Assembly: GCA_964569795.1 (NCBI GenBank)
Contig: CAZMVB010000011.1
Span: forward strand, 61,674-125,673
Source: JAHJDS01 sp964569795
GTDB lineage: Bacteria; Desulfobacterota; Desulfarculia; Desulfarculales; JAHJDS01
Reading direction: 5' to 3'
Length of the DNA stretch: 64,000 nucleotides
Below, one piece after another: positions 18,219-26,475 of the stretch (positions are counted from its first letter, which is position 1; every line of letters starts with the position of its first letter). The notes under the pieces were generated by a model. It searched no databases. It saw nothing but the letters and a program-made list of their open reading frames with translations, and was not told where the DNA came from. The position numbers and the translations under genes were made by a program.

Positions 18219-19458
18219 GCCGAATTCTGGCGCCCAGGCGGCGCAGTTTCCGGTCGATGCGCTCGTAGCCCCGGTCCAGGTGATAGACCCGCTGGACCTC
18301 GGTCGTGTTCCTGGCCGCCAGGCCGGCCAGGACCAGCGAGGCCGAGGCCCGCAGATCGGTGGCCATGACCGGGGCCCCCAGCAGCCGTTTCACGCCGGTG
18401 ACCACGGCCTGGCCGCCGTCCACGCTCACCTCGGCCCCCATCCGTTTCAGCTCGCCGACGTGCATGAACCGGTTCTCGAAGATGGTCTCCTTGATGACGC
18501 TGGTCCCCTCGGCCAGGGTCATCAGGGCCATGAACTGGGCCTGCATGTCGGTGGCAAAGCCGGGATAGGGCATGGTCACCAGGTCGGCGGCGATCGGTCT
18601 GTCCGGGCCGATGACGGTGATCGAGTCGCCGTCAGTCTCGAAGCGCAGGCCGGTCTGTTCGAGCTTGTCCATGACCGAGCCCAGGGAATCAATGGGACAG
18701 TTGGTGATGGTCACCTTACCGCCGGTGATGCCGGCGGCGATCATCAGGGTGCCGGCCTCGATCCGGTCGGGCATGACCTTGTAGGCGGCCGGCTTGAGGG
18801 CGTCCACCCCGTCGATGACGACGGTGTCCGTGCCCAGGCCGTCGATGCGGGCCCCCATCTGGAGGAGCATCCGGCCCAGGTCGATCACCTCGGGCTCCCG
18901 GGCGGCGTTGCGGATGATGGTCGTCCCCTTGGCTAGGACGGCGGCCATGAGCAGGTTTTCCGTGCCGGTGACGGTCACCTTGTCGCAGGCGAAGTCGGTC
19001 CCCCTGAGGCGGCGGCACTTGGCCTCGACGTAGCCCTTTTCCAGGGTTATCCGGGCGCCCATCTTCTCCAGGCCGGCCAGGTGGATGTCGATGGGCCGGG
19101 CCCCGATGGCGCAGCCGCCGGGCAGGGACACCCGGGCGTAGCGGTGCCGGGCGGCCAGGGGTCCCAGGACCAGGATCGAGGCCCGCATGGTCTTGACCAG
19201 GTCGTAGGGGGCCTCGGGGTTTTCGATCTCGGTGGTGTCCAGGGTCAACCGGCCCCGGCCGTCCAGGAAATCGACGCCGATGTAGCTGAGCAGGGCCCGG
19301 ATGGTCCGGACGTCCCGCAGCCGAGGCAGGCCAAAGACCGTGCTCTTGCCCGGGGCCAGGAGGGTGGCGCACAAGATGGGCAGGGCCGCGTTCTTGGCCC
19401 CGCTACAGGCCACCTGGCCGGCCAACTTGACGCCGCCCTGGATCAGCAACTTATCCAT
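18205..19458 (-). CDS. murA: UDP-N-acetylglucosamine 1-carboxyvinyltransferase
   Basis: First committed step of peptidoglycan synthesis: enolpyruvyl transfer from PEP to UDP-GlcNAc. 417 residues, normal length. Lys22 in GAKNAALPILCA and the active-site Cys116 in LPGGCAIGARPIDIHL are present, so the enzyme should be fosfomycin-sensitive. AGITGGKVTITNC and the C-terminal DLRASASLVLAGLAA are also typical. It overlaps prmC by 8 bp and comEC by 14 bp. Confidence 0.97.
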   Translation of the reverse strand: MDKLLIQGGVKLAGQVACSGAKNAALPILCATLLAPGKSTVFGLPRLRDVRTIRALLSYIGVDFLDGRGRLTLDTTEIENPEAPYDLVKTMRASILVLGPLAARHRYARVSLPGGCAIGARPIDIHLAGLEKMGARITLEKGYVEAKCRRLRGTDFACDKVTVTGTENLLMAAVLAKGTTIIRNAAREPEVIDLGRMLLQMGARIDGLGTDTVVIDGVDALKPAAYKVMPDRIEAGTLMIAAGITGGKVTITNCPIDSLGSVMDKLEQTGLRFETDGDSITVIGPDRPIAADLVTMPYPGFATDMQAQFMALMTLAEGTSVIKETIFENRFMHVGELKRMGAEVSVDGGQAVVTGVKRLLGAPVMATDLRASASLVLAGLAARNTTEVQRVYHLDRGYERIDRKLRRLGARIRRVKQ

Positions 19459-20341
19459 CCGACTTCTCCCGTGGCCCGGCGGCCTTGATCAGGCGCGGGG
19501 TCCCGGCCAGGTCCCGGCCCAGTTCGACCCGCCCGAAAACCGCCTCGAAGCAGGCCGCCGCCTCGGCCGCCTGGCCGTGACCGATCTCGCAGGCCACCAG
19601 ACCCCCGGCCGTCACGAACCGGGCCGCCCCGGCCGCCGCCCGGCGGATGACCTCCAGGCCGCTCGGCCCGGCCACCAGGGCCTCCCTGGGCTCGTGGTCC
19701 TTGATCTCCGGGGCCAGGCCGTCCCATTCCCCGCCGCTGACATAGGGCGGATTGATGGTGATCACCTCGAATCGCGCCCCGGGACCCAGGGCCGTGAACA
19801 GATCGGCGGCCATCAGGTCCACCCGGTCGGCCAGACCCAGCCTGACCGCGTTTTTTCTGGCCCAGGCCAGGGCCCGGCCAGAGGCGTCCACGGCCGTCAC
19901 CCGGGCCCCGGGCAGTTCGGCGGCCAGGGCCAGGGCCACCGCCCCCGAGCCGGTGCACATGTCCAGCAGGCGCGGGGCCTCGTCCCCGGCGGCGATCAGG
20001 TGGGCCAGGGCGGCCTCGACCAGGCCCTCGGTCTCGGGCCGTGGCACCAGTACCCCGGGTCCCACGGCCAGCTCGATCGTCCAGAAGGCCCGCCGGCCGA
20101 CGATGTAGGCCGTGGGCTCCCGGTCAAGCCGCCGCCTGACCAGTTCCCGAAAAACGGCCCGTTCGTCCTCGGTCAGGGGCCGGTCGTAGTTCAGATACAG
20201 GTCGAGCCGGCCGCAGCCCAGACCTTGGGCCAGCAGGACCTCGGCCGTCAACCGGGGCGAGTCGATGCCGGCCGATTTGAAGGCGCCGGCGGTCCACTCC
20301 AGGACCTGGAGGACCGTCCAGGGGCCTTCGGGGCGGCTCAT
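19451..20341 (-). CDS. prmC: Peptide chain release factor N5-glutamine methyltransferase
   Basis: Methylates the glutamine of the GGQ motif in release factors. 296 residues: an N-terminal helical domain (about 1-85) and a methyltransferase domain with LLDMCTGSGAVALALAAELP and the catalytic NPPYV motif in ITINPPYVSG; GREPTAYIVG-like residues (DREPTAYIVGRRAFW) and VLVPRPETEGLVE are also family marks. The ATG at 20341 overlaps the stop of the preceding BON gene by 4 bp (ATGA), which decides the start against a long upstream open frame. prfA is not adjacent. Confidence 0.95.
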   Translation of the reverse strand: MSRPEGPWTVLQVLEWTAGAFKSAGIDSPRLTAEVLLAQGLGCGRLDLYLNYDRPLTEDERAVFRELVRRRLDREPTAYIVGRRAFWTIELAVGPGVLVPRPETEGLVEAALAHLIAAGDEAPRLLDMCTGSGAVALALAAELPGARVTAVDASGRALAWARKNAVRLGLADRVDLMAADLFTALGPGARFEVITINPPYVSGGEWDGLAPEIKDHEPREALVAGPSGLEVIRRAAAGAARFVTAGGLVACEIGHGQAAEAAACFEAVFGRVELGRDLAGTPRLIKAAGPREKSDG

Positions 20342-20691
20342 CGGCTCCCGGGACCCCCGATGATCTGCCCCCGGGGAACAGGCTTGTAAACCGGCTTGGG
20401 CGGCTTGACCTTCAGTTCGTTGTGGACCCGGACCACGCCCGGCACCCGGCGGACCAGGTCCTCGACCCGCTGCCGGGTCTTCCAGGTCCAGACGTTGCCG
20501 GTCAGCTTCACCTCGGCGTTCTCGACGTAGATGGTTATCTTCCTGGACTTGATGTCCTTGTGGGCGTTGACCACGGCGTAGATCCGGTCCAAGAGATCGA
20601 CGTCCGACTGCTTGGGGGTGGGTTTGCAGCCCACGAAAAACACCACCACCAACGCGGCCCCGATGAAGCAAAGTCGTCTGGTCATGACCAT
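20338..20691 (-). CDS. BON-domain lipoprotein
   Basis: 117-residue lipoprotein. Signal peptide with lipobox VGC (Cys22), then one BON domain (DVDLLDRIYAVVNAHKDIKSRKITIYVENAEVKLTGNVWTW, about 30-70, and VEDLVRRVPGVVRVHNELKV) and a proline-rich tail. BON domains bind phospholipid and act in envelope stress (OsmY/DolP type). AAGGAG lies 4 nt before the first ATG and 10 nt before a second ATG two codons on, so either may be used. It heads the prmC-murA-comEC transcript after the pyrE terminator. Confidence 0.85.
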   Translation of the reverse strand: MVMTRRLCFIGAALVVVFFVGCKPTPKQSDVDLLDRIYAVVNAHKDIKSRKITIYVENAEVKLTGNVWTWKTRQRVEDLVRRVPGVVRVHNELKVKPPKPVYKPVPRGQIIGGPGSR

Positions 20692-20705
20692 AGGTCTCCT
20701 TGTAG

Positions 20706-20746
20706 AAAAAAGCCCCGGCCCGTCAGGTTTTCAGGCAACCGGGCCG
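20706..20746 (-). terminator. Rho-independent terminator of pyrE
   Basis: On the minus strand the stem CGGCCCG/CGGGCCG is followed by GGGC and six T. The 5' arm uses the last pyrE codons. Confidence 0.65.
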
Positions 20747-21492
20747 TAGGTTTGCTGATACTGGTCGAACCGTTCCTTGAGCGCCGGGCTGATGGGCTGC
20801 CGCTGGCCGTCCACCAGGACCGGTGTCTGGTTTTGGTACAGGGTCTCGATGACCTCCGAGATCCGGAGCAGGCTGTGAACCGGGACACCGGTTTTGGCGG
20901 TAAAGGCCGCCTTGGCGTCCTCGCCCCTTTGGCCCTCGATGACCCGGCCCTGGTCGTCGTACACGGCCGTGGTCTGCTCCCGGTCCAGGCAGATGCCCAC
21001 GCCCTGGATTTTCAGGCGGATTCCCCTTTTCTCCTCCTCGGCCGCAAGTTTTTGAAGCAGGTCCAGCTTGGTGGCCATGGACGAGGCCACGTCGTCCACG
21101 ATGAACAGGCGCGCCCCGTTTACGAGGGCCCCGGTGACGAACCCGGCCCCCTTGCCGGTAGCCTCTCCATGCATTTTAACCTGTTGGCGATCGTAGTCAA
21201 AAGCAGTTTCCCGGTCGTAATCGAGCCACAGGGCCGTGGCCGCGGCCACGGCCAGGGCGCTGCCCTTGTAGGACGGACCGACGATGACGTCGATCCGGTC
21301 CAGAAGACCCAGGCCCTCGATCAGGGCCGCCAGGCCCCGGCCCATTTCCAGGGCCAGGCGGCCGGTCCGAAAGGCGCCGACGTTGACGAAATAGGGCGTC
21401 GGCCGTCCGTCCTTGAGGCGCAGGTCCTCCGCGAAAAAGAGGGCGCCGGTTTCGGCCAGCAACTCCATGAGGCGGCGGCGGGGATCGGGCAT
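20731..21492 (-). CDS. pyrE: Orotate phosphoribosyltransferase-like protein
   Basis: PyrE joins orotate to PRPP to make OMP in pyrimidine synthesis. 253 residues, longer than the usual 190-215. FFAEDLRLKDGRPTPYFVNVGAF (about 19-41) matches the family start, and the catalytic loop DRQQVKMHGE (101-110) keeps the Lys, His and Glu. The PRPP loop VDDVASSMAT (132-141) lacks the usual threonine-glycine end (VDDVxTxG), so PRPP binding may differ. An extra C-terminal part (about 185-253) is not recognised. The ATG at 21492 is chosen because the longer frame from TTG 21549 overlaps the predicted promoter. Confidence 0.8.
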   Translation of the reverse strand: MPDPRRRLMELLAETGALFFAEDLRLKDGRPTPYFVNVGAFRTGRLALEMGRGLAALIEGLGLLDRIDVIVGPSYKGSALAVAAATALWLDYDRETAFDYDRQQVKMHGEATGKGAGFVTGALVNGARLFIVDDVASSMATKLDLLQKLAAEEEKRGIRLKIQGVGICLDREQTTAVYDDQGRVIEGQRGEDAKAAFTAKTGVPVHSLLRISEVIETLYQNQTPVLVDGQRQPISPALKERFDQYQQTYGPVA

Positions 21493-21526
21493 GATCAATC
21501 CGGTAATTCCGTTGGTACGATAGTCC

Positions 21527-21556
21527 ACGTTAGCCGACGGCCCGTTCAAAAGTCAA
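21527..21556 (-). promoter_or_regulatory. Promoter of pyrE
   Basis: TTGACT, 18-bp spacer, TAACGT on the minus strand, 35 bp before the ATG. Confidence 0.5.
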
Positions 21557-21590
21557 GACGGACCGGGCCGCCCCGGCAGGGCACAAAGCG

Positions 21591-21599
21591 TGTTATAAT
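21591..21599 (+). promoter_or_regulatory. Extended -10 promoter of the TPR gene
   Basis: TGT followed by a perfect TATAAT, the extended -10 form; no good -35 element. It lies 45 bp before the GTG start at 21645. Confidence 0.5.
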
Positions 21600-21644
21600 G
21601 ACCAAAAAATTCCGGACGGCGATCGGGTCGAGCGGAGGAAGGCG

Positions 21645-22883
21645 GTGATTATCAAGGACCGGTTGAAGAAGTTGCTGGGGGCGGGTCGGGATCCGGAGTA
21701 CTCCCGGGCGATCGAGCTGTACAATCAGGGGCGTTACGCCGAGGCGGCCGAGGGCTTCGACCGCTTTCTCGAGGGCGGGCGGGTCGGCGAAGTGGACGGT
21801 CAACTGGCCCGGTTCTACTCGGGCCGGGCCCATCGCAACGTGGGCCTGGTGGCCCTGCACCAGGGCAAAATGGAGACGGCCGTGACCTCCCTGGATGCGG
21901 CCTGCCGGGTCTCGCCCGAACAGCCGGACCTCAGGCTCCATCTGGGCATCGCCCTGTTCAACGCCGGGGAGCACGCCCGGGCGGCCGAGAACCTGGACCG
22001 GGTACTCCGCTCGGGCCGGGAAGACCTCAAGGTCCGGATCATTCTGGGCCGGGCCTGGCTGGCCGCCGGACGGTACGACGAGGCCGAGGGTCTGTTCCAG
22101 GGCCTGGTCCAGTCTTATCCGCTCTATCCCGACCTGAGGCACATGCTGGCCCTGGCCGAGGCGGGCCGGGGGCGGCTGACGGCCGCGTCCGAGTTCCTGG
22201 GTCAGGCCCTCGAGATTCGACCGGCCTACCTGGCCGCCCGGCTGGATCTGGCCCGGGTGGCCTGGCTGCTGGAGGACTATGACCTGGCCCGCCAGGAGGC
22301 CTCGGCGGTCATCGAGACGGCCCCCGACCTGACGGCCGCCTGGTGGTGCCTGGCCCTGGCCGCGCTCGGCCGGGGAGACACCGAGGCCGGCCGGGCGGCC
22401 GTGGACCGGTTGCCGGTCGAGCATCCCGGCGGGGCGGCCCTGGCCGATCTGTTGGAAGGGAAGGTCCCGGCGCCGTCCGGCGACCCGGCCGTCCGGGCCC
22501 TGGCCGAGGCGGCCGCGGCCCAGGGCGCGCCGGCCGGCCCCCCTGACTGGGGGCGCCTGATCCGGGCGACCGAGGAGGCCATGACCCACGACCTCCTCGA
22601 GGCCCGGCCCTGGCGGCCCAACTTCGGCGAGGTGGTGGACGTGCTGGAACGGGAGGCCGACGAGGGCCTGAGCCGGATCCTGAGGTCCATCCTCGAGGAG
22701 CGGCTGGCCGACAACCCCCAGTTCGCGGACCTGCATTTCCACCTGGGGCGGGTGCACGTCCGGCTGGGGCGGCTGGACGAGGCCCTGGCCTGTTTTCAGC
22801 GGGCCGTGACCATCAATCCCGACTACGACCAGGCCCGGGCCGCCCTGGAGGCCGTGGCCGTCCGCCTGGGATTGAAGGTTTAA
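21645..22883 (+). CDS. Tetratricopeptide-repeat protein
   Basis: 412-residue cytoplasmic protein with several TPR units: EYSRAIELYNQGRYAEAAEGF near the N-terminus, LDAACRVSPEQPDLRLHLGIALFNAGEHARAAENL, ILGRAWLAAGRYDEAEGLFQ and a clear C-terminal one (LHFHLGRVHVRLGRLDEALACFQRAVTINPDY). TPRs are scaffold repeats; the partner is not known. No signal peptide. GTG start with GGAGGAAGG upstream. Its end overlaps the end of the convergent thrS by 4 bp. Confidence 0.8.
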   Translation: MIIKDRLKKLLGAGRDPEYSRAIELYNQGRYAEAAEGFDRFLEGGRVGEVDGQLARFYSGRAHRNVGLVALHQGKMETAVTSLDAACRVSPEQPDLRLHLGIALFNAGEHARAAENLDRVLRSGREDLKVRIILGRAWLAAGRYDEAEGLFQGLVQSYPLYPDLRHMLALAEAGRGRLTAASEFLGQALEIRPAYLAARLDLARVAWLLEDYDLARQEASAVIETAPDLTAAWWCLALAALGRGDTEAGRAAVDRLPVEHPGGAALADLLEGKVPAPSGDPAVRALAEAAAAQGAPAGPPDWGRLIRATEEAMTHDLLEARPWRPNFGEVVDVLEREADEGLSRILRSILEERLADNPQFADLHFHLGRVHVRLGRLDEALACFQRAVTINPDYDQARAALEAVAVRLGLKV

Positions 22884-24658
22884 GCCGGCGTTTGATCCGC
22901 GGTCAGGGTCAGGGCCTTGTCCGCGTCCTCGCGGGCCAGGCTGGCCGTGAAATCGTCGAGGCCCAGGGTGTGCTGCTGCTGGGTGTCGCGGTTGCGGACC
23001 GAGACCACGCCCTCGGCCGCTTCCTTTTCGCCGATGATCACCAGGTAGGGAATCCGCTGGAGCCGGGCCTCGCGGATCTTCTTGCCCAGGGTCTCTCCCC
23101 GGAAATCGGTCTCGATCCTCAGCCCGGCCGCCTTCATCCGGTCGGCCACTCCCCGGCCGTACTCCTCCCAGTCCCGGGAGACGGTCAATACCCGGGCCTG
23201 GACCGGGGCCAGCCAGGTGGGGAAGGCCCCGGCGTAATACTCGATCAAGAAGGCCAGGGTCCGCTCCACGGCGCCGATGCTCGACCGGTGGACGACCACC
23301 GGCCGGGCCGGCTGGCCGTCCGCGTCCATGTAGGTCAGATCGAACCGCTCGGGCAGGGCGAAGTCGATCTGGATGGTGAAGATGGTGTCCTCCTTGCCCA
23401 GGACGTTGCGGATCTGGACGTCCAGCTTGGGCCCGTAAAAGGCGGCCTCGCCCCGGCCCACGGTGTACTCGACCCCGGCCTTGTCGGCCATCTCCATCAG
23501 CAGCCGCTCCCCCAGCTCCCACATCTCGGGGTTGTCCACGTACTTGTCCTGGGCGTCGTCTTTGAGCGAGGCCCGGTAGGAGATGACGTCGGTCATCCCC
23601 AGGCAGGTCATGACGTACTGGACCAGGTCGATCGCCCCCAGGAACTCGTCGGCCAGCTGGTCGGAGCGGCAGACGATATGGGCGTCGGCCAGGTGGAAGG
23701 CCATGACCCGGATCAGCCCGGCCAGCTCGCCGGACTGCTCGCGGCGGTACTGGGTGGCCAGCTCGGCGAAACGCATGGGCAGGTCGCGGTAGGACCGGGG
23801 CTTGTGCTTGAAGATCATGAAGTGGTGGGGGCAGGTCATGGGCCTGAGCACGTACTGGTCGTCGTTCAGGTCCATCAGGGGGTACATGGACTCGGAGTAG
23901 TGGGCCAGGTGCCCCGAGGTGTCGTAGAGGTAGCGGCGGCCCAGAGACGGCGTGTTGACGTGGAGGTAGCCGCGCCTGATCTCCTCGTCCACCACGAACC
24001 GCTCCAGAATCCGGCGCATGGTCGCCCCCTTGGGCAGATAGATGGGCAGGCCCTTGCCCACTTCCTCGGAGATAAAGAACAGGTCCAGTTCCGCCCCCAG
24101 CTTGCGGTGGTCCCGCTTCATGGCCTCCTCGCGGGCGGCCACGAACTTCTTGAGGGCCTTGCTGTCGGCAAAGGCCAGGGCGTAGATCCGCTGGAGCATG
24201 GGATTCTTTTCCGAACCCTTCCAGTAGGCCCCGGCCACCCGGTCCAGTCGCCAGCCGATTTTCCTGAGCTCGGCCGCCCGGGCGACGTGGGGGCCGCGGC
24301 ACAGGTCCACGAAGTCGCCGGTGGTGTACAGGCTGACCTCGGTCGCCCCTTTCGCCCCCAGGTCATCGATCAGCTCGACCTTGAAGTCCTGGCCGCTTTT
24401 CTCAAACATGGCCCGGGCCTGGTCCAGGGAGACGTTTCGGCCCGTGAATTCGGGATCGGCCTGGATGATCTCGTTCATCCGGCCGGTGAGTTTTTCCAGG
24501 AACTCGGGGGTGAACTTGGCCTCGGGCGGCAGGAGGAAGTCATAGTAGAAGCCATCGTCGATGGCCGGGCCGATCCCCAGCTTGGTCCCGGGGATGAGTT
24601 CCAGGACGGCGGCGGCCATGACGTGGGACAGGGAATGTCGGGCGATGTCCAGGTCCAT
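22880..24658 (-). CDS. thrS: Threonyl-tRNA synthetase lacking the TGS domain
   Basis: Charges tRNA(Thr) and edits Ser-tRNA(Thr). 592 residues, about 50 shorter than the E. coli enzyme because the N-terminal TGS domain is absent. The protein begins directly at the editing domain (HSLSHVMAAA, His8 and His12; Cys120 and His124 in CRGPH), followed by the class II core (zinc ligands Cys276 in MTCPHH, His327 in DAHI, His457 in VVHRSS) and an anticodon-binding domain (about 490-592). The usual core motif RGFTQDDAHIF reads MAFHLADAHIV here. The start at 24658 has no better upstream alternative. infC, rpmI and rplT, its common neighbours, are not here. Confidence 0.94.
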   Translation of the reverse strand: MDLDIARHSLSHVMAAAVLELIPGTKLGIGPAIDDGFYYDFLLPPEAKFTPEFLEKLTGRMNEIIQADPEFTGRNVSLDQARAMFEKSGQDFKVELIDDLGAKGATEVSLYTTGDFVDLCRGPHVARAAELRKIGWRLDRVAGAYWKGSEKNPMLQRIYALAFADSKALKKFVAAREEAMKRDHRKLGAELDLFFISEEVGKGLPIYLPKGATMRRILERFVVDEEIRRGYLHVNTPSLGRRYLYDTSGHLAHYSESMYPLMDLNDDQYVLRPMTCPHHFMIFKHKPRSYRDLPMRFAELATQYRREQSGELAGLIRVMAFHLADAHIVCRSDQLADEFLGAIDLVQYVMTCLGMTDVISYRASLKDDAQDKYVDNPEMWELGERLLMEMADKAGVEYTVGRGEAAFYGPKLDVQIRNVLGKEDTIFTIQIDFALPERFDLTYMDADGQPARPVVVHRSSIGAVERTLAFLIEYYAGAFPTWLAPVQARVLTVSRDWEEYGRGVADRMKAAGLRIETDFRGETLGKKIREARLQRIPYLVIIGEKEAAEGVVSVRNRDTQQQHTLGLDDFTASLAREDADKALTLTADQTPA

Positions 24659-24685
24659 GTTTTACCTCGTGATTGACCAGGCCCA

Positions 24686-24714
24686 GAGGTAACACAGGTC
24701 CGCGGGACGGTCAA
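24686..24714 (-). promoter_or_regulatory. Promoter of thrS
   Basis: TTGACC, 17-bp spacer, TACCTC on the minus strand, 27 bp before the ATG. No long leader or T-box is possible in this space. Confidence 0.5.
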
Positions 24715-24760
24715 GGCGGGCCGCCGGGGCCGGCTGATCAACCCTGATGAATGATCCGGG

Positions 24761-24803
24761 AAAAAAAAAGGGACCTCCGAGGCGGATCGCCTCGGAGGTC
24801 CCT
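24761..24803 (-). terminator. Strong Rho-independent terminator after porin 1
   Basis: Perfect 15-bp stem (AGGGACCTCCGAGGC and its complement) with a 5-nt loop, followed by nine T on the minus strand. Confidence 0.9.
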
Positions 24804-24832
24804 CACCTCTGGGGGGAGGATGGGAGGGAGGA

Positions 24833-26047
24833 TCAGAAGCTGAACACGAACTGGACCCCGGCCAGCCAGGCGTTGCCCAGGTCGGCGGTCATGCTTCCCG
24901 GCCCGGGGCCCACGTCCAGGGTCGGGTCCCAGCCGAAGTAGTAGTAGCCGATCTCGGGGGCGATGGTGAAGTGCTTGTTGACCTTGTACGGCACGGCGAA
25001 GACCACGGCCCAGCGGGTATTCTGGCCGTGCCGCCAGGTGCCGATCTGGTCGTTGCTGGGGTTGACCGACTTCTGCCAGCCGCCCGACAGCCAGACCGTG
25101 GCCCGGCCGATCTCGTAGTAGAGTCCCAGGCAGGCGGTGTAGGTCGTGGTGTCCTCGAACTTGAGCTGGGTGCCGCCGTCGTTGTTGCCGCCCCACCACA
25201 CGCCCCGGCGCCAGAGGTTGGCGATGTTGGCCGTGATCCAGTTGCGGGAAAAGCCGACCTCGCCGACCATGCCGAACCGGCCGAAGGCCAGCCTGAAGGG
25301 CAGGGCCAGGGCGTAGGACAGGATCCGATCGTCCTGGAAGCTGGCGCCCTCGATGGCCTCCCGTTCGCTCATGTAGATCGAGAATCCCGGGGCCAGGGAA
25401 AACCACTTGCCCTTGTACTGGACGGCCACGTCCAGGCGGGGGAGTATGGTGTTGGCCACGCCGGCCACCCCCACCGGGTTGACCGGGGTGGACCCGCCGG
25501 TCGGGGCCTGGCCCAGGGCGACCATGATCGTCCAGGGGCCGGTCTCGTAATCCAGCTTGATCTGGACGAACCGGCCCGAGTAGAGCTTGCCGAACTCGCG
25601 GAAGTAGTCGCCGCCCGAGCCGTCGGCAAAGTAGTACGACCCCAGGGCGGCGTAGGGCTGGTACTGGGCGCTGGCGAACAGGTTGTCGGTCTGGCCGATG
25701 GTCAGGGTGCAGTTGCCGAACTTGTACCAGCCGTACATGTAGTCCAGGCCGAGGAACGTCGCCCCGTGGGCCGGTCCGCCCTGGACCCACAGCTCGAGGT
25801 AGGCCCCGGTGGTCTTGTCGTTGCTGGTCCACGAGAACCAGAGGAACGAATCGGCGTTGACCTCGGCCACGAAGGTGGTCGTATCCGGCATCCGGATGTT
25901 GGACCGGCCGGCGGCGTTGCCGCTTTGAAAGGCGTAGAAGATGTTGTTGTAGAGGGTCGCGCCGATCTTGACCTGGTAGGCCGCGGCGGACGCGGCCAGC
26001 CCCAGGGTGAGCAAGACGGCCAGCGGCCAGGCGATCAGCTTTCTCAT
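24833..26047 (-). CDS. Porin-like outer-membrane protein, paralogue 1
   Basis: 404 residues with a signal peptide (MRKLIAWPLAVLLTLGLAASAAA), then a mature part beginning YQVKIGATLYNNIFYAFQ, alternating aromatic strands throughout and a C-terminal strand ending in Phe (VQFVFSF), the signal read by the BAM machinery. It is a probable 16-stranded beta-barrel; substrate unknown. It shares long blocks with the genes at 26476 and 49106 (SNDKTTGAYLE, YGWYKFGNCTLTIGQTDNLF, GTWRHGQN, NKHFTIAPEIGYYYFGWDP). AGGAG precedes the ATG. Upstream there is a consensus sigma-54 promoter with a palindrome, and downstream a strong terminator, so it is a single-gene unit. Confidence 0.83.
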   Translation of the reverse strand: MRKLIAWPLAVLLTLGLAASAAAYQVKIGATLYNNIFYAFQSGNAAGRSNIRMPDTTTFVAEVNADSFLWFSWTSNDKTTGAYLELWVQGGPAHGATFLGLDYMYGWYKFGNCTLTIGQTDNLFASAQYQPYAALGSYYFADGSGGDYFREFGKLYSGRFVQIKLDYETGPWTIMVALGQAPTGGSTPVNPVGVAGVANTILPRLDVAVQYKGKWFSLAPGFSIYMSEREAIEGASFQDDRILSYALALPFRLAFGRFGMVGEVGFSRNWITANIANLWRRGVWWGGNNDGGTQLKFEDTTTYTACLGLYYEIGRATVWLSGGWQKSVNPSNDQIGTWRHGQNTRWAVVFAVPYKVNKHFTIAPEIGYYYFGWDPTLDVGPGPGSMTADLGNAWLAGVQFVFSF

Positions 26048-26221
26048 TTCCCGTTTCTCCTCTCTGATGACCGATGGTTGTCTTTCCCGCCGGCGCCCTC
26101 CCCGGGGGCCCCGCGGCATTGACCGGCCGCCGCCTCCCCCGGGCCAGTGGTCCGGCCCTTTGGCGGCAGGTCTCGGTTCCGCCCGGTGGCGGCCGGGCAG
26201 GGGTATGTGGAGAGGGTTATG

Positions 26222-26236
26222 GCAAATTGGGTGCCA
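26222..26236 (-). promoter_or_regulatory. Sigma-54 (RpoN) promoter of porin 1
   Basis: TGGCAC-N5-TTGC on the minus strand, with GG and GC exactly 10 bp apart. The predicted start is near 26210, giving a leader of about 160 nt. Confidence 0.75.
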
Positions 26237-26318
26237 CGCCTATTAAGTCTATTTATATCAACTAGTTGTATTAGCCCGGGGTTTATTGATTCGGTTTGGC
26301 GGCCCGTTTTTCATACAT

Positions 26319-26349
26319 TTTTGTAAATCGATAATGTGTTATTACAAAA
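26319..26349. promoter_or_regulatory. Palindrome upstream of the sigma-54 promoter (candidate enhancer site)
   Basis: TTTTGTAA-N15-TTACAAAA, centred about 120 bp upstream of the predicted start, where activators of RpoN bind. A further TTTTACAA half-site lies at 26354-26361. The region is AT-rich in an otherwise GC-rich window. Confidence 0.5.
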
Positions 26350-26399
26350 GCAGTTTTACAATATGGTCAGACGCCGGGCCCGCTTAATAACACCACCCT

Positions 26400-26439
26400 G
26401 AATAAATAAACAGGCCCCCAGGATAAAATCCCGGAGGCC
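26400..26439 (-). terminator. Probable terminator after porin 2
   Basis: Imperfect stem with GGCC/GGCC ends and GGAT/ATCC around an AAA loop, followed on the minus strand by TTTATTTATT. The rest of the 428-bp gap between the two porins holds the sigma-54 promoter and palindrome of porin 1. Confidence 0.5.
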
Positions 26440-26475
26440 CCCCCGGGCGTCACCGGTAAATGATGATCCCTCGGC

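Noticed and set aside
21493..21549. Longer pyrE start (TTG 21549)
   Set aside because: It would lie within the -35/-10 region of the predicted promoter and has no Shine-Dalgarno.
21546..24302. 918-residue minus-strand open frame
   Set aside because: Its first half is a shadow of thrS in another frame and its second half is antisense to the TPR gene; no motif.
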